Source: Eudorina sp. 2006-703-Eu-15 (Eukaryota; Chlorophyta; Chlorophyceae; Chlamydomonadales; Volvocaceae). Taken from it: a stretch of 64,000 nucleotides of DNA. The stretch is taken from the NCBI GenBank assembly GCA_003117195.1, contig BDSI01000037.1, positions 629,501 to 693,500 on the forward strand. Reading direction: 5' to 3'. Each line of letters starts with the position of its first letter. Position 1 is the stretch's first letter. Below, in pieces: positions 46,701 to 59,182 of this stretch. The translations under genes and the position numbers were made by a program. The notes beneath the pieces are model-generated. The model ran no database searches and was not told where the DNA came from. It saw only the letters and a program-made list of their open reading frames with translations.

Positions 46701-49630
46701 GTCATGCGGGAAGAGTGGCTGGGTGGGGTCGGTCACCACGTTTCCGTCCACGGCGAACACGTACGAGTATTGCGCCGGCTGCAGTCGGACACACCACACG
46801 GCGGGGCGTGTAGGGTACCAGAGGGCGGACGGCAGGCAGGCGCATGGGCACGCTATGTTCTCTCTCGCCGAGTCGTGCACACCGACCCCGCCCTCAGTGC
46901 TATCTTCCAAGCTGGACCCACGTGGTCTCGCAGGTCTGTCTGTACGGTGTATCCAACTAGCTTGCAGACTTGCCAGGCTAAGGGGGGGCTCAGCAAATCT
47001 ACAAGTTGGATCACCCCTTGGGGGCTTCCTTGCTCCTTGCGCGCCATCCCAACGGCAGGTCCCGAGAGAGCAGCACAGCAGCGGACGCTCTACAGCGCGG
47101 CCAGTCCCATGAGCCATGACGCGCCTCCCTCGTCCAACTCTTCAGCATGATCAGCCACACGTGCAGACCATATCCCACGCGCAAGACCCATCGCGTCCGT
47201 CTGCATTGCTGGATCCTTGCCTCCCCTCCCCTTCCCCACCTCGCCCAGTGACTCACCGGGAGGTGCGCCTTGGCGGTGAACACACCGGTGGCGGGGTCCT
47301 TCTTCAACAGCAGCGAGTACTGCGGGACGGTGAGCAACACATCCAAGACAGCAAACAAGGGTAGGCAAACTGCGGCACCCATGACGGTCGCCAAGGTCAA
47401 AAACACCACAACGATTTCGGTCCATCGGCACGGGTCCCAGCTTCAAGTCACCCAGTCAACCCGTACACCCCGCCCCTATCCCGTACCTCAAATCCCACGT
47501 AACCCTCAGCACCCCGCCCATAGGCCGTAGCTCCATCTCCGAACAGGCTACCAGCTCGACCCACCCAATCCCACCCCACCTGCCAGTTGTCCCAGTCCCC
47601 AATCACGAACACGTTCTCCGCCCGCGGGGCCTTGATGGAGAAGGTGGCCGTGGGCGCTATGACGCGGTAGTTGTTCAGATGCCCCTGCAGGTAGCCATGC
47701 CGGGCCGGAGCACGATTCCGCGGATGAGGAGGAGAGGAAGCTTCATCGACGCAGCAGCAGCACTCAAAACCGCCGCCAGGTGCAGCTTTGGATCCCACAC
47801 ATCAAGGGGTAAGCCCCAACGGCAGGCCACCCTCCCCCGCATCTGGCCTGCTGGATTGCAGGCATCGATCACGTACTCCCACGACCGGCTGTGTCGGCAG
47901 CATCAGCTGCCGTTGCCCGCCTCCCTGGATCGCGCCACTTATCCAGGAGGTACCTCTTGAATTCACCACTGCCACACTTCCGCCCAACTACTGCGCAGCT
48001 CCGAAACGGGGTTTTTCTTCTCCCAACCTCTCCATCGCGTTTGCTGCGGCGCGCCGGTCCCGAGGGCTTTGCAACCGAGTGTTGCCGCCTACTGAGCGGC
48101 TCTGTCGTGGAGGCACCGCCCGTCCGGCTGGTGGTCCGATCCCAGACCAGGGCTGTTACCCCCCCCCCCCCCCCGAATGCCGGTTGCCGGGTGGCCCACA
48201 TCGACGCGCACGTGCGTCCACGTGCCGCCATCGCCGGCAGCTGAGGCCCAGCCCACTGTTCCGCCCCACAACAATTTCAAGCCCGCGCTGCCCTAGAATC
48301 TGTACATCAGTATGCGTCTGCACCTACCGAAGGAGGCCCCCGGAACTGCGCACTCACCATGCTCACGTACCACTGACCACACGACGTCGCTCTTGCCCAA
48401 CAGGAACAAACGCGCTTAGTTTCCTCATTAGAAACAAACGCTGAAACGCATGTGCCAGGATGGTTCACAGCACGTCGAACGGGTAACGCTCCAGACGAGA
48501 CTCTGACCTTCATCCAGCAGTCAGTACCCCTTGGGATTGCCGCAAATATTGCTACGTGTGGTGCGGCTTGGGGTGCCTAACTCGTACGAGGTCCGACCGA
48601 TGAGGCCAGATCCACTCGCCACGGGCGCGTGTTGTCGACTCACCTCTGCGTTCGTTACAGTTGGCTCGTGGGGCGCAGGGGTCCACACCTTGTCAACGAC
48701 GAACTTGAACTGTGGGGTGCGCGCGAATGAATGGGGTCGCAATGGCTTCATGTGTCATAACTTGCACCACAGCTGCTGCATGGAGTGCTCAGCAGTCCAG
48801 ATTCCTGGCGTTGGTATCCACTATGATATCATGTCGCAGGAACCGCCGCCGTGGGCACGGCGGCAACCCCCAGGAGCGATTAATTCCGTAAGCGCTGAAA
48901 GCGGAGCTGGGCGTTGGACCTTTAGCGTCTGCGTGTGGGTCGATTGTTGCTGGCCACTGTTAGTGCATATTCGCGCCGCTACCGCCTTTCACTGTGTTAT
49001 CATCGACCTTGGTGGGACTTACAACGTGAAAGGGCGTAGAACACGCCCGGTATGGCCACCCGGTATGGAAACCCCCCTTTCCCACGCTGCCGGCACTTCG
49101 CCATGGGCGCGTCCGCTCGCATATCCCTCTTACCTCATAAGTGCCTGGCTGCAACGGCAGGATAACAACCGCGTCCCGGTCGCGGTCCACCTTGTGGAGC
49201 CGAACACCTTTCGTCCAGTCATTGAAGCTCCCTGCATTATCCCAGAATTTAAACTCTGTCCAAGTCATGAACCTACTGTAGCATTTCGCCTCTTGTAAAG
49301 CTTACCCCAGATGTAGACATCTTCGCCACCGAGAACAGCCGGCCAGGTAAACTTTGAGAAAACGACTTGTCCCTGAAAGAGTCCGTCGTCTTGCAATTTC
49401 GTCACGTTGCCCGGTGCGGATAGCCCGGGTATGGATTGGAACTGGGGACCGCGAACGGTGTCTTGGAGTGTCACCGACACCGGCCTCGTGACACCATACC
49501 GTGATGGCGGACGACAGCGCATCGGAGCAAATCCCAGCGAGCTGCAACGGCTCGCCGTTAGATGCGAGAAGCCCTTTTCGCGCTGCCGAAACAGACGCTG
49601 TGCGCTCCACCTTCCCAACGCCGTGTTCAT
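43775..49630 (-). CDS. Starch-binding modules fused to a sucrose-phosphate-phosphatase-type HAD domain, 12 exons
   Basis: Exons in transcript order: 49630-49306, 49231-49134, 48709-48644, 47684-47580, 47319-47257, 46778-46680, 46376-46272, 46095-45838, 45551-45422, 45092-45001, 44766-44488, 44089-43775; all phases match, giving 644 residues. Residues 1 to about 75 are basic and Ser-rich, like a plastid transit peptide. Residues about 82-163 form a CBM48-like module (VYIWGSFNDW, LPLQPGTYEFKFVVD). Residues about 168-240 form a CBM20-like module (FSIKAPRAENVFVIGDWDNW, YSYVFAVDG). Residues about 253-345 form a CBM25/53-like module (IFYCTGWDEAMLQYR, SLEFTLTNG). Residues 374-644 form the HAD phosphatase: SDIDGT (375-380) is motif I and GDSGND (585-590) motif IV, with Lys in AGKEKAL between. 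The order of motifs matches sucrose-6-phosphate phosphatase; the plant S6PP C-terminal domain is absent. It may bind starch in the plastid and hydrolyse a sugar phosphate. Confidence 0.92.
48159..48174. repeat. Run of 16 cytosines in an intron
   Basis: An uninterrupted C16 tract on the plus strand, within the intron between exons 3 and 4 of the starch-binding/HAD gene. In the pre-mRNA it is a G16 run that could form a quadruplex, or its length may be a sequencing artefact. Confidence 0.9.
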
Positions 49631-52554
49631 TTTCAACAAGAGAAGCTGTAATTACATTGAGCAGCGAGAGCAGTGGACAATATGTTCGGAAACGTTCCGT
49701 GCTTCCTTTCGTGTTACTTGGTGTTCCAGCGCACAATAAAAATAAGTATTTCAGTGGTTACGGTCAGAAAGTTCAAAGCAACATTCACAAGTACTAATTG
49801 CTGTATATGGAGAACATTGCATCGGGAACTTGCATCCTTTCGCACCACGCCACCACCCTGTCCCGCTGTGGGCTGTGCGCTGTCCGATAGGTCAATGGTC
49901 TCACGTTATTGTAACCTTTCTTAATAACTCTGCCGCTAAAGGGCTGTCGTTGGTCAACATAAATGTTGTATTTATGATTATATCGGGACAGCCGAACTGT
50001 ATAACAGGTGGTGCCCCTAAACATCGTGCTTAAATGTAATGATGCTTGGCCTTGGCAGAGCATTAACAATGTGACTGGTATGAGTTGGGAGGTTCATTTG
50101 TAGCCCGCAGCTGCTGAAACCTCGCGCCACGCGCAAGTAGGCTTGCCCACCAAGAAACGTGGAAGAGCAGAGTTTTTACTTATAACATGCCGCTTGCTTA
50201 TAATATGGCGTCGTACGTGCAATGAGCGGATTAGTTCCTATTGAAAGGATAGGAAGTGGTTGCTGCCTGTATGCTTGATGATACGAAGGCAAGCGTTGGC
50301 AATTGCAAAGATCGAATGCAAAAGCATGAAAGCTTGATTGTGCGACACTCGGTGTCACTAGATCGAAGACATAGCAGAGTCATGAACGCGAAGTACGTGG
50401 ACCCGTCAGGACAGGACAGCATGGGTTTGGTCACGGCCCACGCGAAAGCCTAATAAATACGGATAGTGGAAATGCAGCTGAGCTGTGTTTTGAATTGATG
50501 GGCACATTGACTTCTGTTGCCTGCCCGCAAGGATGCGGGAGCATCTTGACGTCCCCCGGCTTGCGGCCAAAGTGTGATTTTTTGACACTGTACTTGTAAC
50601 TGTGCATGCCTACTATTTTAGCTTGCTCACCTTTGGTGGGCAATCCAACTTTTGTTCACCTTGCGCTCGCTTTTTTGATAGCAGCCATGCCACTCCACCA
50701 TCGTCCGAATTCATGATGGTCTGTAGACCTAGCCAGATGAATAGTGGGCCTGTACCTGCCACGCAGCTGTGAATCTAATAGGCACTTCTGGATCGGGCAT
50801 TTTATTCTCCGCTATTCCATGCGAAGTCCCCGTTCCTCAGCCATGTGCCCACATGAAGGTGCAGGCAAAGGTGCGTCGGCAGCGGTACGAGTCGTCAGCT
50901 GCCTTTTGGGAGCTGAGGAGGGTTGGGACGTTGAGTTCACACGTACCCGTACGTATCGCACCTATTTCTCCACACCAGCGCCACTGCCACTACGTTCGCA
51001 CGTTGTCTATAAATCCTGATCATGTCAAGTAGCAGCACACGCCGCGATGGTATATGGGACGAGCAGTCTTCCAGGCCTCCCCCTTCGAGACTCAGGTGAA
51101 GCACAGGACACTGGAGGAGGCGTTCCTTCAGGCTGTAGCCAACACACTCAGCGACCGAACCATGGCACGACCACCCAGTCCGAAATCGCGAAGTCGTGAG
51201 GGTTCAGGGGTTCAGCAACCTGACATTCCTTCAGTCACCACTACTACGGCCTTGCATGTCGTACGTCAAACCTGATGTGCAACCTCAACGCACAACCCAT
51301 GCTGGCAACCGCTCGCTATTCTCGTGCAGCATTGATAATGATCACACCGGGAAACCCACAGACCACCAATACCACCCGTGAAAATCCCGCAACTACTTGA
51401 AGAATCCGCGCCTGCATTCGTGAGGCCCTACCCTGCCCGATCTTTCAGTCCTGCTTCGTGCTTCCGATATGCAATGAACATGGGCTTGGGAAGTAACCCG
51501 CGCCGATCCGGCTAAACGACACCTCTCCCATCCGTCAGCGTAGTATGCCCAGTTTTGCGTGAAATACAGGATACTGCAGTATCAGCCAGCAGCACCAACC
51601 TTCGCAAAGGCCCCTGTGGCAACCCGGGCGACCACAAGCCCGAGCCCGCCGCGGACCGGGCTGCCGGTTTGTCTCTGGGCCCTGCGGTCAAGCTCCAGAG
51701 GGTTTCAGAGGGCTCTGTGCGATGCCGCAGACGCGCGCGGTCCCCACCGGGTCGAACGCCGCCTTGAGCGCCCAAGCCCACAATGGCGACTGGCCTGGGG
51801 CCACGGGACCAGTCGGCACCTACAAACAACAACCTTGATCCATCCAGCCATGAATTCAAAAAGGGAAATTGGAAAAAGAGACACTCATGTCTTGCCCATG
51901 AGGCGCTTCAGCCCCCAGCACGCCGTGTATGAATTAAGGTAATGCTCGGTCACATGCAAGAACGTCGTCGGCACGAGGCCGGGTGGTATCATCTAAATGA
52001 ACGGGCACGAAGTCCCACGCACCACATGACATGACATGACTAATGCGCGAGCGTACCACTGCAACCTCCCACTCCAATATACCACCTCCAACATCCCACC
52101 TCCAACAGTACACGTCCCTACAGAGCACCGACCAATCCAATTGCAAATCCGCCCCTCCCGGCAGCAGATGAGGCCACGTGTCGGACCCATGTTGATCAAT
52201 GTACGGACACCTGCCACATCGCATGTACGGCATCCCTGACACAGTCCGCCGCTAGCTGAATAGCTAGCGACCGGCGACCCATATCTACGGCCCTCCCCCC
52301 AAAGCCACTCATGCGCTGACCCCTTGACCGCACGTCGCACCGATGCCAACCAGCAAATACTGAAAAAACCCTGGCCGTCGCAACTGACCCAGCGAGCTTG
52401 TGTTCTTGAGTTCCATCTCGTCGCGTGTCCAACCTCCCGTGAGACAGTCGAGGGGAGCTGTCGCTTTCGAACGGAGGTACCGTCGGGCGTTCACCCAAAG
52501 GTGTGCCACGGACCTCGCGCTGCCTCTGACCTGTACGGCACTTGCGCCAAGGGT
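49631..52554. other. Region without a recognised gene
   Basis: Lies upstream of the starch-binding/HAD gene and downstream of the pherophorin. One plus-strand frame near 50850-50950 (MKVQAKVRRQRYESSAAFWE) looks coding-like beside a TTCCTCAG acceptor, but I could not extend it into a gene. A stretch at about 50040-50700 is comparatively AT-rich. Confidence 0.35.
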
Positions 52555-53377
52555 TCAACACACCAGCTGCAGGTAACCCGACGGAGAGTCCTCCTGGTCG
52601 CCAAGTACGACGGCCTCGATGTCGTACCCCCTCCGCGGGCAAAAGTAAGTCTCGGAGTTGCCGCCCGGAATGGGCATCTTCAGAACCAGGTAGCGCCAGT
52701 GGGCCAACATTAGCCGAATCGAATCCTGGATCTTGATTGCCTCGGTGACGGAACTGAAGGAACCACATACCACGATACTGGGCAGTGTTGGCGGATCAGC
52801 TCCTGGGAGGTAGGTGGAGGTGCAGCCGTCCAGCTTGAAGGGCGCTGCCAATGGAGCGCCCGCCTTCGCGGCCGCGTCCGTGAGGTTCTTCGCCATCCAG
52901 CCGGCCATCTCGTCGCAGTCGACTTGCTTGCCGAAGGTGTAGATGAGGGCTCCGGAAGCATCGACGGGGGAGACCAGCGTTACGATGCCGCAGACCTGGC
53001 TGGGGAACTCGACTGAGCGGTTGCTGTTGCCGGTTCGAGCGAAGGCGAGGGAGGGGCTCGGAGGTTGGGGGGGCGAGGGGCGTGGGGACGGAAGGGGAAG
53101 CGAAAGCCGCGGGGATGGAAGCCGGGGAGAGGGACGTGGGGATGGGCGGAGGGGCGGGGAGCGTGGAGGGGGCTGCGGTGCGGAGCGTGGAGGGGGCTGC
53201 GGTGCGGAGCGTGGAGGGGGCTGCGGTGCGGAGCGTGGAGGGGGCTGCGGAGCGGAGCGTGGAGGGGGTTGCGGTGCGGAGCGTGGAGGGGGCTGAGGTG
53301 AGGGGCGTGGGGACAACGGAGGCGGGCGACGAGGTGGTGACGGCTTGGTTGCTGACGGGGTGGGCCAGGACGCCGGC
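52555..53377 (-). CDS. Pherophorin, 3' part: Pro-rich rod and C-terminal domain
   Basis: Pherophorins are secreted hydroxyproline-rich glycoproteins of the volvocine cell wall and extracellular matrix, with two globular domains joined by a polyproline rod. This exon of 823 bases starts after a CCTGTAG acceptor at 53378 and runs to the stop at 52555. It encodes a rod of Ser-Pro and Ala-Pro-Gln-Pro-Pro-Pro-Arg repeats (about 100 residues) followed by the C-terminal domain of about 160 residues. The Cys pattern is typical: SQVCGIVTL, KQVDCDEMAGWM, LDGCTSTYLPGADPP, IVVCGSF, TYFCPRRGYD. The N-terminal globular domain and signal peptide must lie at higher coordinates. The only hint is a short block near 53495-53460 (HYCGPAGNRCP with a GTGAGT donor), so the gene is incomplete here. 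The rod is encoded by a 24-base minisatellite. Confidence 0.88.
53161..53304. repeat. 24-base minisatellite, six copies, in the pherophorin rod
   Basis: The unit, beginning GCGTGGAGGGGGCTGCGGTG, is repeated six times (53161, 53185, 53209, 53233, 53257, 53281). The first three are identical and the last three differ at one to three bases. On the minus strand each unit encodes eight residues, SAPQPPPR, so copy-number change keeps the frame and only alters rod length. Confidence 0.95.
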
Positions 53378-56300
53378 CTACAGGGGAGTAAATGTGGTGT
53401 GGGAGTGCACGCCTACAACGGTGTCACCCATTGGCAAATGATGCAGTCGGTACTCACAGGGCAGCGATTACCCGCCGGGCCGCAATAGTGTTGTGATAGT
53501 GGCCGTATCGCCGCGACAGCACACGGCCAGCAGCCGTATCGTGGAGGCCGAGCAATAAGGCGACTGCGCGGGGGAGCCAGGCGAAAGTCGGATTCGGAGG
53601 TAAGTGCGAGTGAAAACTGAAGGCAACTACTTGAGAAAATTTGCACGAGGCGGTCTACCAGTAATACATCTGGAAGGCTCACCGGAAAGGCAGACCGAAA
53701 GTTTCAAATTTCCTGCATACAGAGGCGACATGTCTTCCTTTTCGACTCCAATTGAATAGTTGAAGGACCAAGGGAGCTGACCCCGAATATTTTTAGCAAG
53801 TAGATGCAGCTGTCCCGAGATGGTGATAACGTGGCAGCGTAACTGTCTTGGATACCAGTCTCAACACCGCAGGGTACTCTCGCTAACCGGAGCGCGTTTC
53901 GTCAGGGGGTCCACTTTGACAGAATTCAATAGTCGCGTTGGGTATAGGGAGCTTGGAAGCCGTGGTCATACAAAAAAATACCGGCCGTGTCGTGACATGT
54001 CGTGACACGGGAACATGTACTACCCGGTAGTACAGACTGAAAACGCGCGGCAGTAGCAAGCTGTTGGAGCGCTCCCCACTGGCATGCACTGTCCCTAGGC
54101 ATCCGATTAACAGCTTCCAGCATTATCAGAGATTCGTCTACGCACTACGTTTACATGACACGAGACCTCTGCGCGAACCGAAACCGCCGCCGCATTCGAT
54201 GGCGGACATGGTCACAGTAAGGGAATTGAAAATGCGTTGTAACGTTTCCGGGAAGATAACGGGATCCATTTCAGAACTGTCACACATTCAATGCTGACAG
54301 TGGTGTAAATTCCCATTACGCCATTCAAAGCGCAGGTCGACCGCGGCCTGCTGCAGAGCAGCACCCAGTCAGACGCCATCAAGCGGGGTCCGAAAATCGC
54401 GCCGACGGTTAAAAATCCGATAACCCTGACCAATAATATCAGAGTCGTTACGTGAAGGTGCGGGATAGCACATCGTAACAAGAGGCAACCGTGTCTCCAC
54501 CCATCTCCACTCAAGAGTTGCAATCCGTCGGCGCATTGCGATCTGTTGATTTCGGATACTTATCAGGAAAACCATCAGAATCTTTTAAGATGGCAGTGTC
54601 CTTTAACCTTTGTAATGAGTCATCTGTCGTTTTTCTGTCCTGCTGGATCCGTAAAATTGTTAGCTTTCATTCTAGATCCGCAAACTTATGTGAATAATAT
54701 CCTGACTTTGATTGGACACAGAAGCGACTTTAGAAGTGAGAGTTGGTTCAGTAGACGAGTAAAGCCAAGCTGCTTCCGACCAGGTTCCTCTTGTAGCATA
54801 GATATTTATTTCATTGTCATGATGGGCCGCTCTGTAAGGATGGGTGCGGCACCTGCGTGCAGCCTATCATGATAAAATTAGACAGATTTCATCCCTGTTT
54901 CCGTCTCCTTCACCGTTTCATGTCCCCTGCGCCAAACCATCGTACCCAGCAGTAACCCCGAGCACGGCCTGTCCCGCCCGCTCCTTTCAGGCGATGACAG
55001 TGCTTACAGCTGCAGCCCACTTGGCCGGCGCTTAATATATTACACATAGTAGAGTGTTCGTGTTACTAGTGGACACACCAGGACACACAACACCACTCGC
55101 GGGTTTCGCGCTAAACACATATACGCGCCAAAACGCGCCGGAACTACAGCGTTCTTCCTTCTCCGCAGCCATTCCATTTCTTTCCTGGTTTGGCATCAGG
55201 TACTTCATTTGCGCATACTGGCAAACATTGGGCACCACCGTGCCCACTGCATGACACGTACTCCTGCCCTGCCTCGCTGCCTGCCGATCAACACACATCC
55301 TTGATCCTTCCATAACCGCCAACGTCGGCATCCTTGAGGCTTTCAATGTCAGCGACACATCGACCATACATTACATCACTGGAGCGTATAATTGCTTATG
55401 CACGGGGCCAAAACATTGGCCCCTGGATTCAAATTATATTACGGCAGAGCCATGCAAACACACCGGCACGATCTCCTTACCGTCCTTACGGTGCACAAGG
55501 TACGAGGAATCAGTCACAGCCCTCTCTGAAGACCCTCTCCGGCGACCCGCGCTGAAGAGCGGCGCTGCAAACCGCCTGGCCGCCGCCGCCTGGCCCGCAT
55601 CAACAGCATGCGTCAATGCAGCCCAAAACGGCAAGACGGCCCCCAGCCAAAAGAGCTCCCGCAAACTGACACGTCCCAAGCATAACGACCTCCACACAGG
55701 CGACACCGCCGCCGTTGGGACCCAAAACCGCCGGGGCCCTCCGGTGGACCTTCACGGCCAGCAGTGCCGGAGGCAGGCACGTCAGCTGGTGAACGTCCGT
55801 CCGTCAGGTAAAGCTGCTAGCACGAGTCAAGGAATATTCAATAAATGCGGAGTCATCTATTAATGTTGCGAGCAATCCGCAGCCTTGCCGGCCCGCGTTG
55901 CGCCACGAGGCAGCTGCTCAGCGGTCGAACAGCAACCCCTTGGCTACGGCCGTCTTCGTTGGTCCTTGTGCTTTCGGGCTTTGCCTTGGGGCCAGTCCAT
56001 GGCACACGGTGTCCCAACGAAGCCAACGGAGGCCCTGCTGCGCGGTCTGGTGTTCGGTAATGCCTTCGAACCACGCACCAACGATCACGAAGAAGTCTCA
56101 AGAATGTAGTAATGAACGGACAAACAAACAAACATTCGGTTCAGCTGCTGCCAAGAGGCTTCTTCCGTCCTCCTCGACATCGGCGGCCCACATCAAGCCA
56201 GCGTCCCTTGCGGGAGCGCGTCTGGTCATCTCAAGCCCCATCAGCTGATGACGATGATGATGAGCATGATGATGATGTTGATGATGAGCATGATGATAAT

Positions 56301-57440
56301 CATGATGATGGGGCGGCAGCGCTCAGGCGGACACCGGAACGCCGCGCAGACGTACACAAACGCCGCAGCCCACACCGGCACGAAGCATTAGAAGCAATGG
56401 CCACCCAACCCTAGGACAACATGTTATCCAAAATGCGTCACGCACCACCGCCCTCTCAATCAGGACGGCAACACACGTAAAAGCACGTCACCCAGGACCG
56501 CTGCTGCAATCCTGCGACACCGAGTTGTCATTCAAGTTACATCATCACATCTGCAGCAGCCACCCATAACCCGCACCAGACGCAATCATCCGCCACTGAG
56601 GCAGAGGCGCGCCTCGCCCCACTGTGGCACGGCTCCTGCACCCATGCAACCCATGTCCTGCACCCATGCAACCTATGCAACGCGACAAAACACAGAAGGA
56701 GCGCATCACGGGCGTGCAAAGCAAAGGCAGCGCCCGGCAGGTCCGACGTCAGGAGCCAAGCATCGCGGCCGCGTACGGGTGTGGAGACGCAACGCCGCGC
56801 CTCACCCTGCCGCAGGCCGCCTGCACCATCCTCCCACTCGCCTGCCCGCCACAAGTCCCGCAAGCTGCGGCGGCGCATCCTGCGCATCCTGCCCTTCCAT
56901 GCCATGCAATAATCTCGGCGGCCGCAGTACCATTATCGTCCCCAGCTGATGAAGCGTCGGCGCAAGCAAGGCGCAGGCCAGGCGCTTGGCACGTCGCAAG
57001 CTGCTTCGCCCCAACCAGAACTCCACGCATCCCCCAACCCAGGGGAGCATATGGCCGCAATGCCCCATGCTCCGGCATCCTTCAGTGCCCCACCCGCCCG
57101 GAACGTTTTCGCTATGCCGGCAAAGGGCATCGGGCGGGTGCAAGCAATGAAAAACACACCAGGGGAGAAGGCGTCCAGCAGCCGGGTGCGATCTTGGCGT
57201 AGGGCGGTCTCCGCCCCTTATGAGGGTGCGGTCTGGCGCACTCGGGCGCAGCGCTGGTGGCGGTGATGCGGACCCGCAGGAGGCCCACCTGGCCCACGAA
57301 TGTCATGTGGGCCTGATGACGTCCTGAGAGGGCCCGATGCCACACACTCCCCAAAGGGCGAGAATCCAAATCCAAGCCATGTTGCCAACCAGGCATCGCC
57401 GCCGCGCATGGACGGCAGCGCCGTTCATTTATTCGCGGGG
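53378..57440. other. Region upstream of the pherophorin exon, no resolved gene
   Basis: It should contain the 5' exons of the pherophorin, but I could not find the N-terminal domain. A minus-strand frame at 55706-55434 holds a hydrophobic stretch (LRELFWLGAVLPFWAALTHA) that could be an exon of unknown identity. The right half (from about 56400) is GC-rich with only shadow-like frames. Confidence 0.35.
56247..56310. repeat. Imperfect GAT trinucleotide microsatellite
   Basis: About 64 bases built of GAT/ATG units with a few interruptions (GACGATGATGATGAGCATGA and so on). The plus strand could read an Asp/His run, but no gene supports that. Confidence 0.9.
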
Positions 57441-58710
57441 GGCCTATCGGGGCAGCCGGTACGTCACGGACGTGTCGTCAGAAGCGCTGGAAGGCGGAGA
57501 GGAGGGAGGATGAAGCCAAGCGACGCGCCCGCGCGTCCGCAGGTATGTGTCCGTGACCACCCCTAACACCTGCATCCACATCCACACCCTCACCCACGGG
57601 ACCTGGGGCAGGGGTGTGTGTGCGTGGGGCCTTCCCCTGATAAAAACATAAATCCTCCGGTCAGCCTACTCCGGGACCCGATCCGTGCCTCATACACGCC
57701 CGCGGGCAGTGCGGAGCCGCAGCATGGGCGGGCGCCCCCATCGCAGCACGGGCCGGCCGGGGCGCGGCGGCGGCGCCGCCGGCGGCTGCGTCCCGCGATC
57801 TAGGGCGGGAAACACCAGCCGACCTACCGTATTCAGTGCGATTTATAAGACACACGGTGTCACCATTTACGCAGCGCGCAGCGACTCGTGCTGCACATAT
57901 ACGGCAATATGACCCCAAGGTCCCGGTCCAAAGGTCACGCGCCCGACCAAGCTCTCGCACCTCAACCCGTGCCCGGCGCGGATGCGGAAGCGCAGCCCCA
58001 CCACGGTCCCGCGGTCGCACGTGCCACAGCGGCAACAAGGGAGGCGGTCGCCCAGCTACCTCCGCACAGTGGCACCGCGCCTCCCCCGCCGCGTGTCGCA
58101 AGGGTGCGGTGGAGGATCACAGTCGCAGTCGCAGTAACAGTAACACTAGCATTAGCAGTCGCAGTCCAGTGAAAGCAGCTCAAAGCAATACATCCAATCG
58201 TCCCCACACGCGCGCCCCGAAAGAGCCTTCCTGCGCCCGGACAGCAGTGTCAATTCAGAAATGCCAGGTGCTGGCGGTGTGGTGAGCCGCCCGGTTCCCC
58301 CTCGCGCTCTCGTTTCCGTGTGCTCTCGCCCAGGACCGCCGCCGCGCGCGAGAGCGCGGACGGGAGAGGCGCGCAAGGGACGGGAGGGGGAGGTCCGCCG
58401 CACCCTCCTGCGCTGCAGCCCGCAGAACCCCGCTATATACAAATACACCAATACACCAATACACACATATATATACCGGGGATCTCCCGCCCGAAGCACC
58501 GACGCCAACCACTCCGGCTATCGTCAACGGTTTGACCTGCGTGCCTGGGTCGCAGTCGGAGTGCGGGTCGGACAGCTGGGCACGCCAGCTCTGAAGGGGA
58601 GCGACCTTCATGGCCCTGGCGTAAATCCTCCGCGCCACCGTGTAAGCCCCCGCGGAATCCGGCTGCTCCGCTGCGCGACGATGGGCCCATCAGGAATGAG
58701 GACTGTGAGG
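57440..58710 (-). other. Isolated exon-like blocks on the minus strand
   Basis: Block at about 58690-58552 reads EQPDSAGAYTVARRIYARAM then KVAPLQSWRAQLSDPHSDCD and ends at a CAG/GTCAAA donor. Block at about 57490-57445 begins after a CCTTCCAG acceptor and reads ASDDTSVTYRLPR then stop. They could be internal and terminal exons of one gene, but the connecting exons were not found and no family is recognised. Confidence 0.25.
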
Positions 58711-59182
58711 CAGCCCCCACATGTGCTGCTGGGCACCTGTCAACCAACAACTGACAACCCACATTCTTGTGCGCATAACAATAATCACGTGCGCCAACTC
58801 CTGAACCCGAAACTATCAATTTGCGACCCCAACACTGGCATTTTCTGCAACCAACAACTACTTGGCAACGCATCGCTTTCCGACACGACACGCCGCAGCG
58901 CGCATGCCCACTCAAGCCACATCCAGTCTTCTCAAGAAAGCGATTCCCGGAGGCCGTGAGCACGTGGCGCGCTCGCGCTCCTTGGCTTGGCAGGCGCGGG
59001 GGCGCGGCGCTGCCCGCGCCGCTAGCGCTGTCACTGCCGTACCGCGCCCGCGGGCGCGCCCCGCACCCCGGCGGCGGCGGCGGCGGCGGCACCGTCACAA
59101 CAGCGGGGCGCGCTTCCGCAGCACACACCGAAGGGGGCGAACGAGCGTCTCAGGCGCACCCGCGGCCGACCCGGCCGACCCC

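Noticed and set aside
53990..54025. Repeated GTCGTGAC words resembling an inverted repeat
   Set aside because: The words are direct, not inverted, and no transposon ends, target duplication or transposase frame lie nearby.
56624..57202. 192-codon open frame on the plus strand
   Set aside because: Pro/Ala/Arg-rich with no motif, in GC-rich DNA where long frames arise by chance, and without splice or start context.
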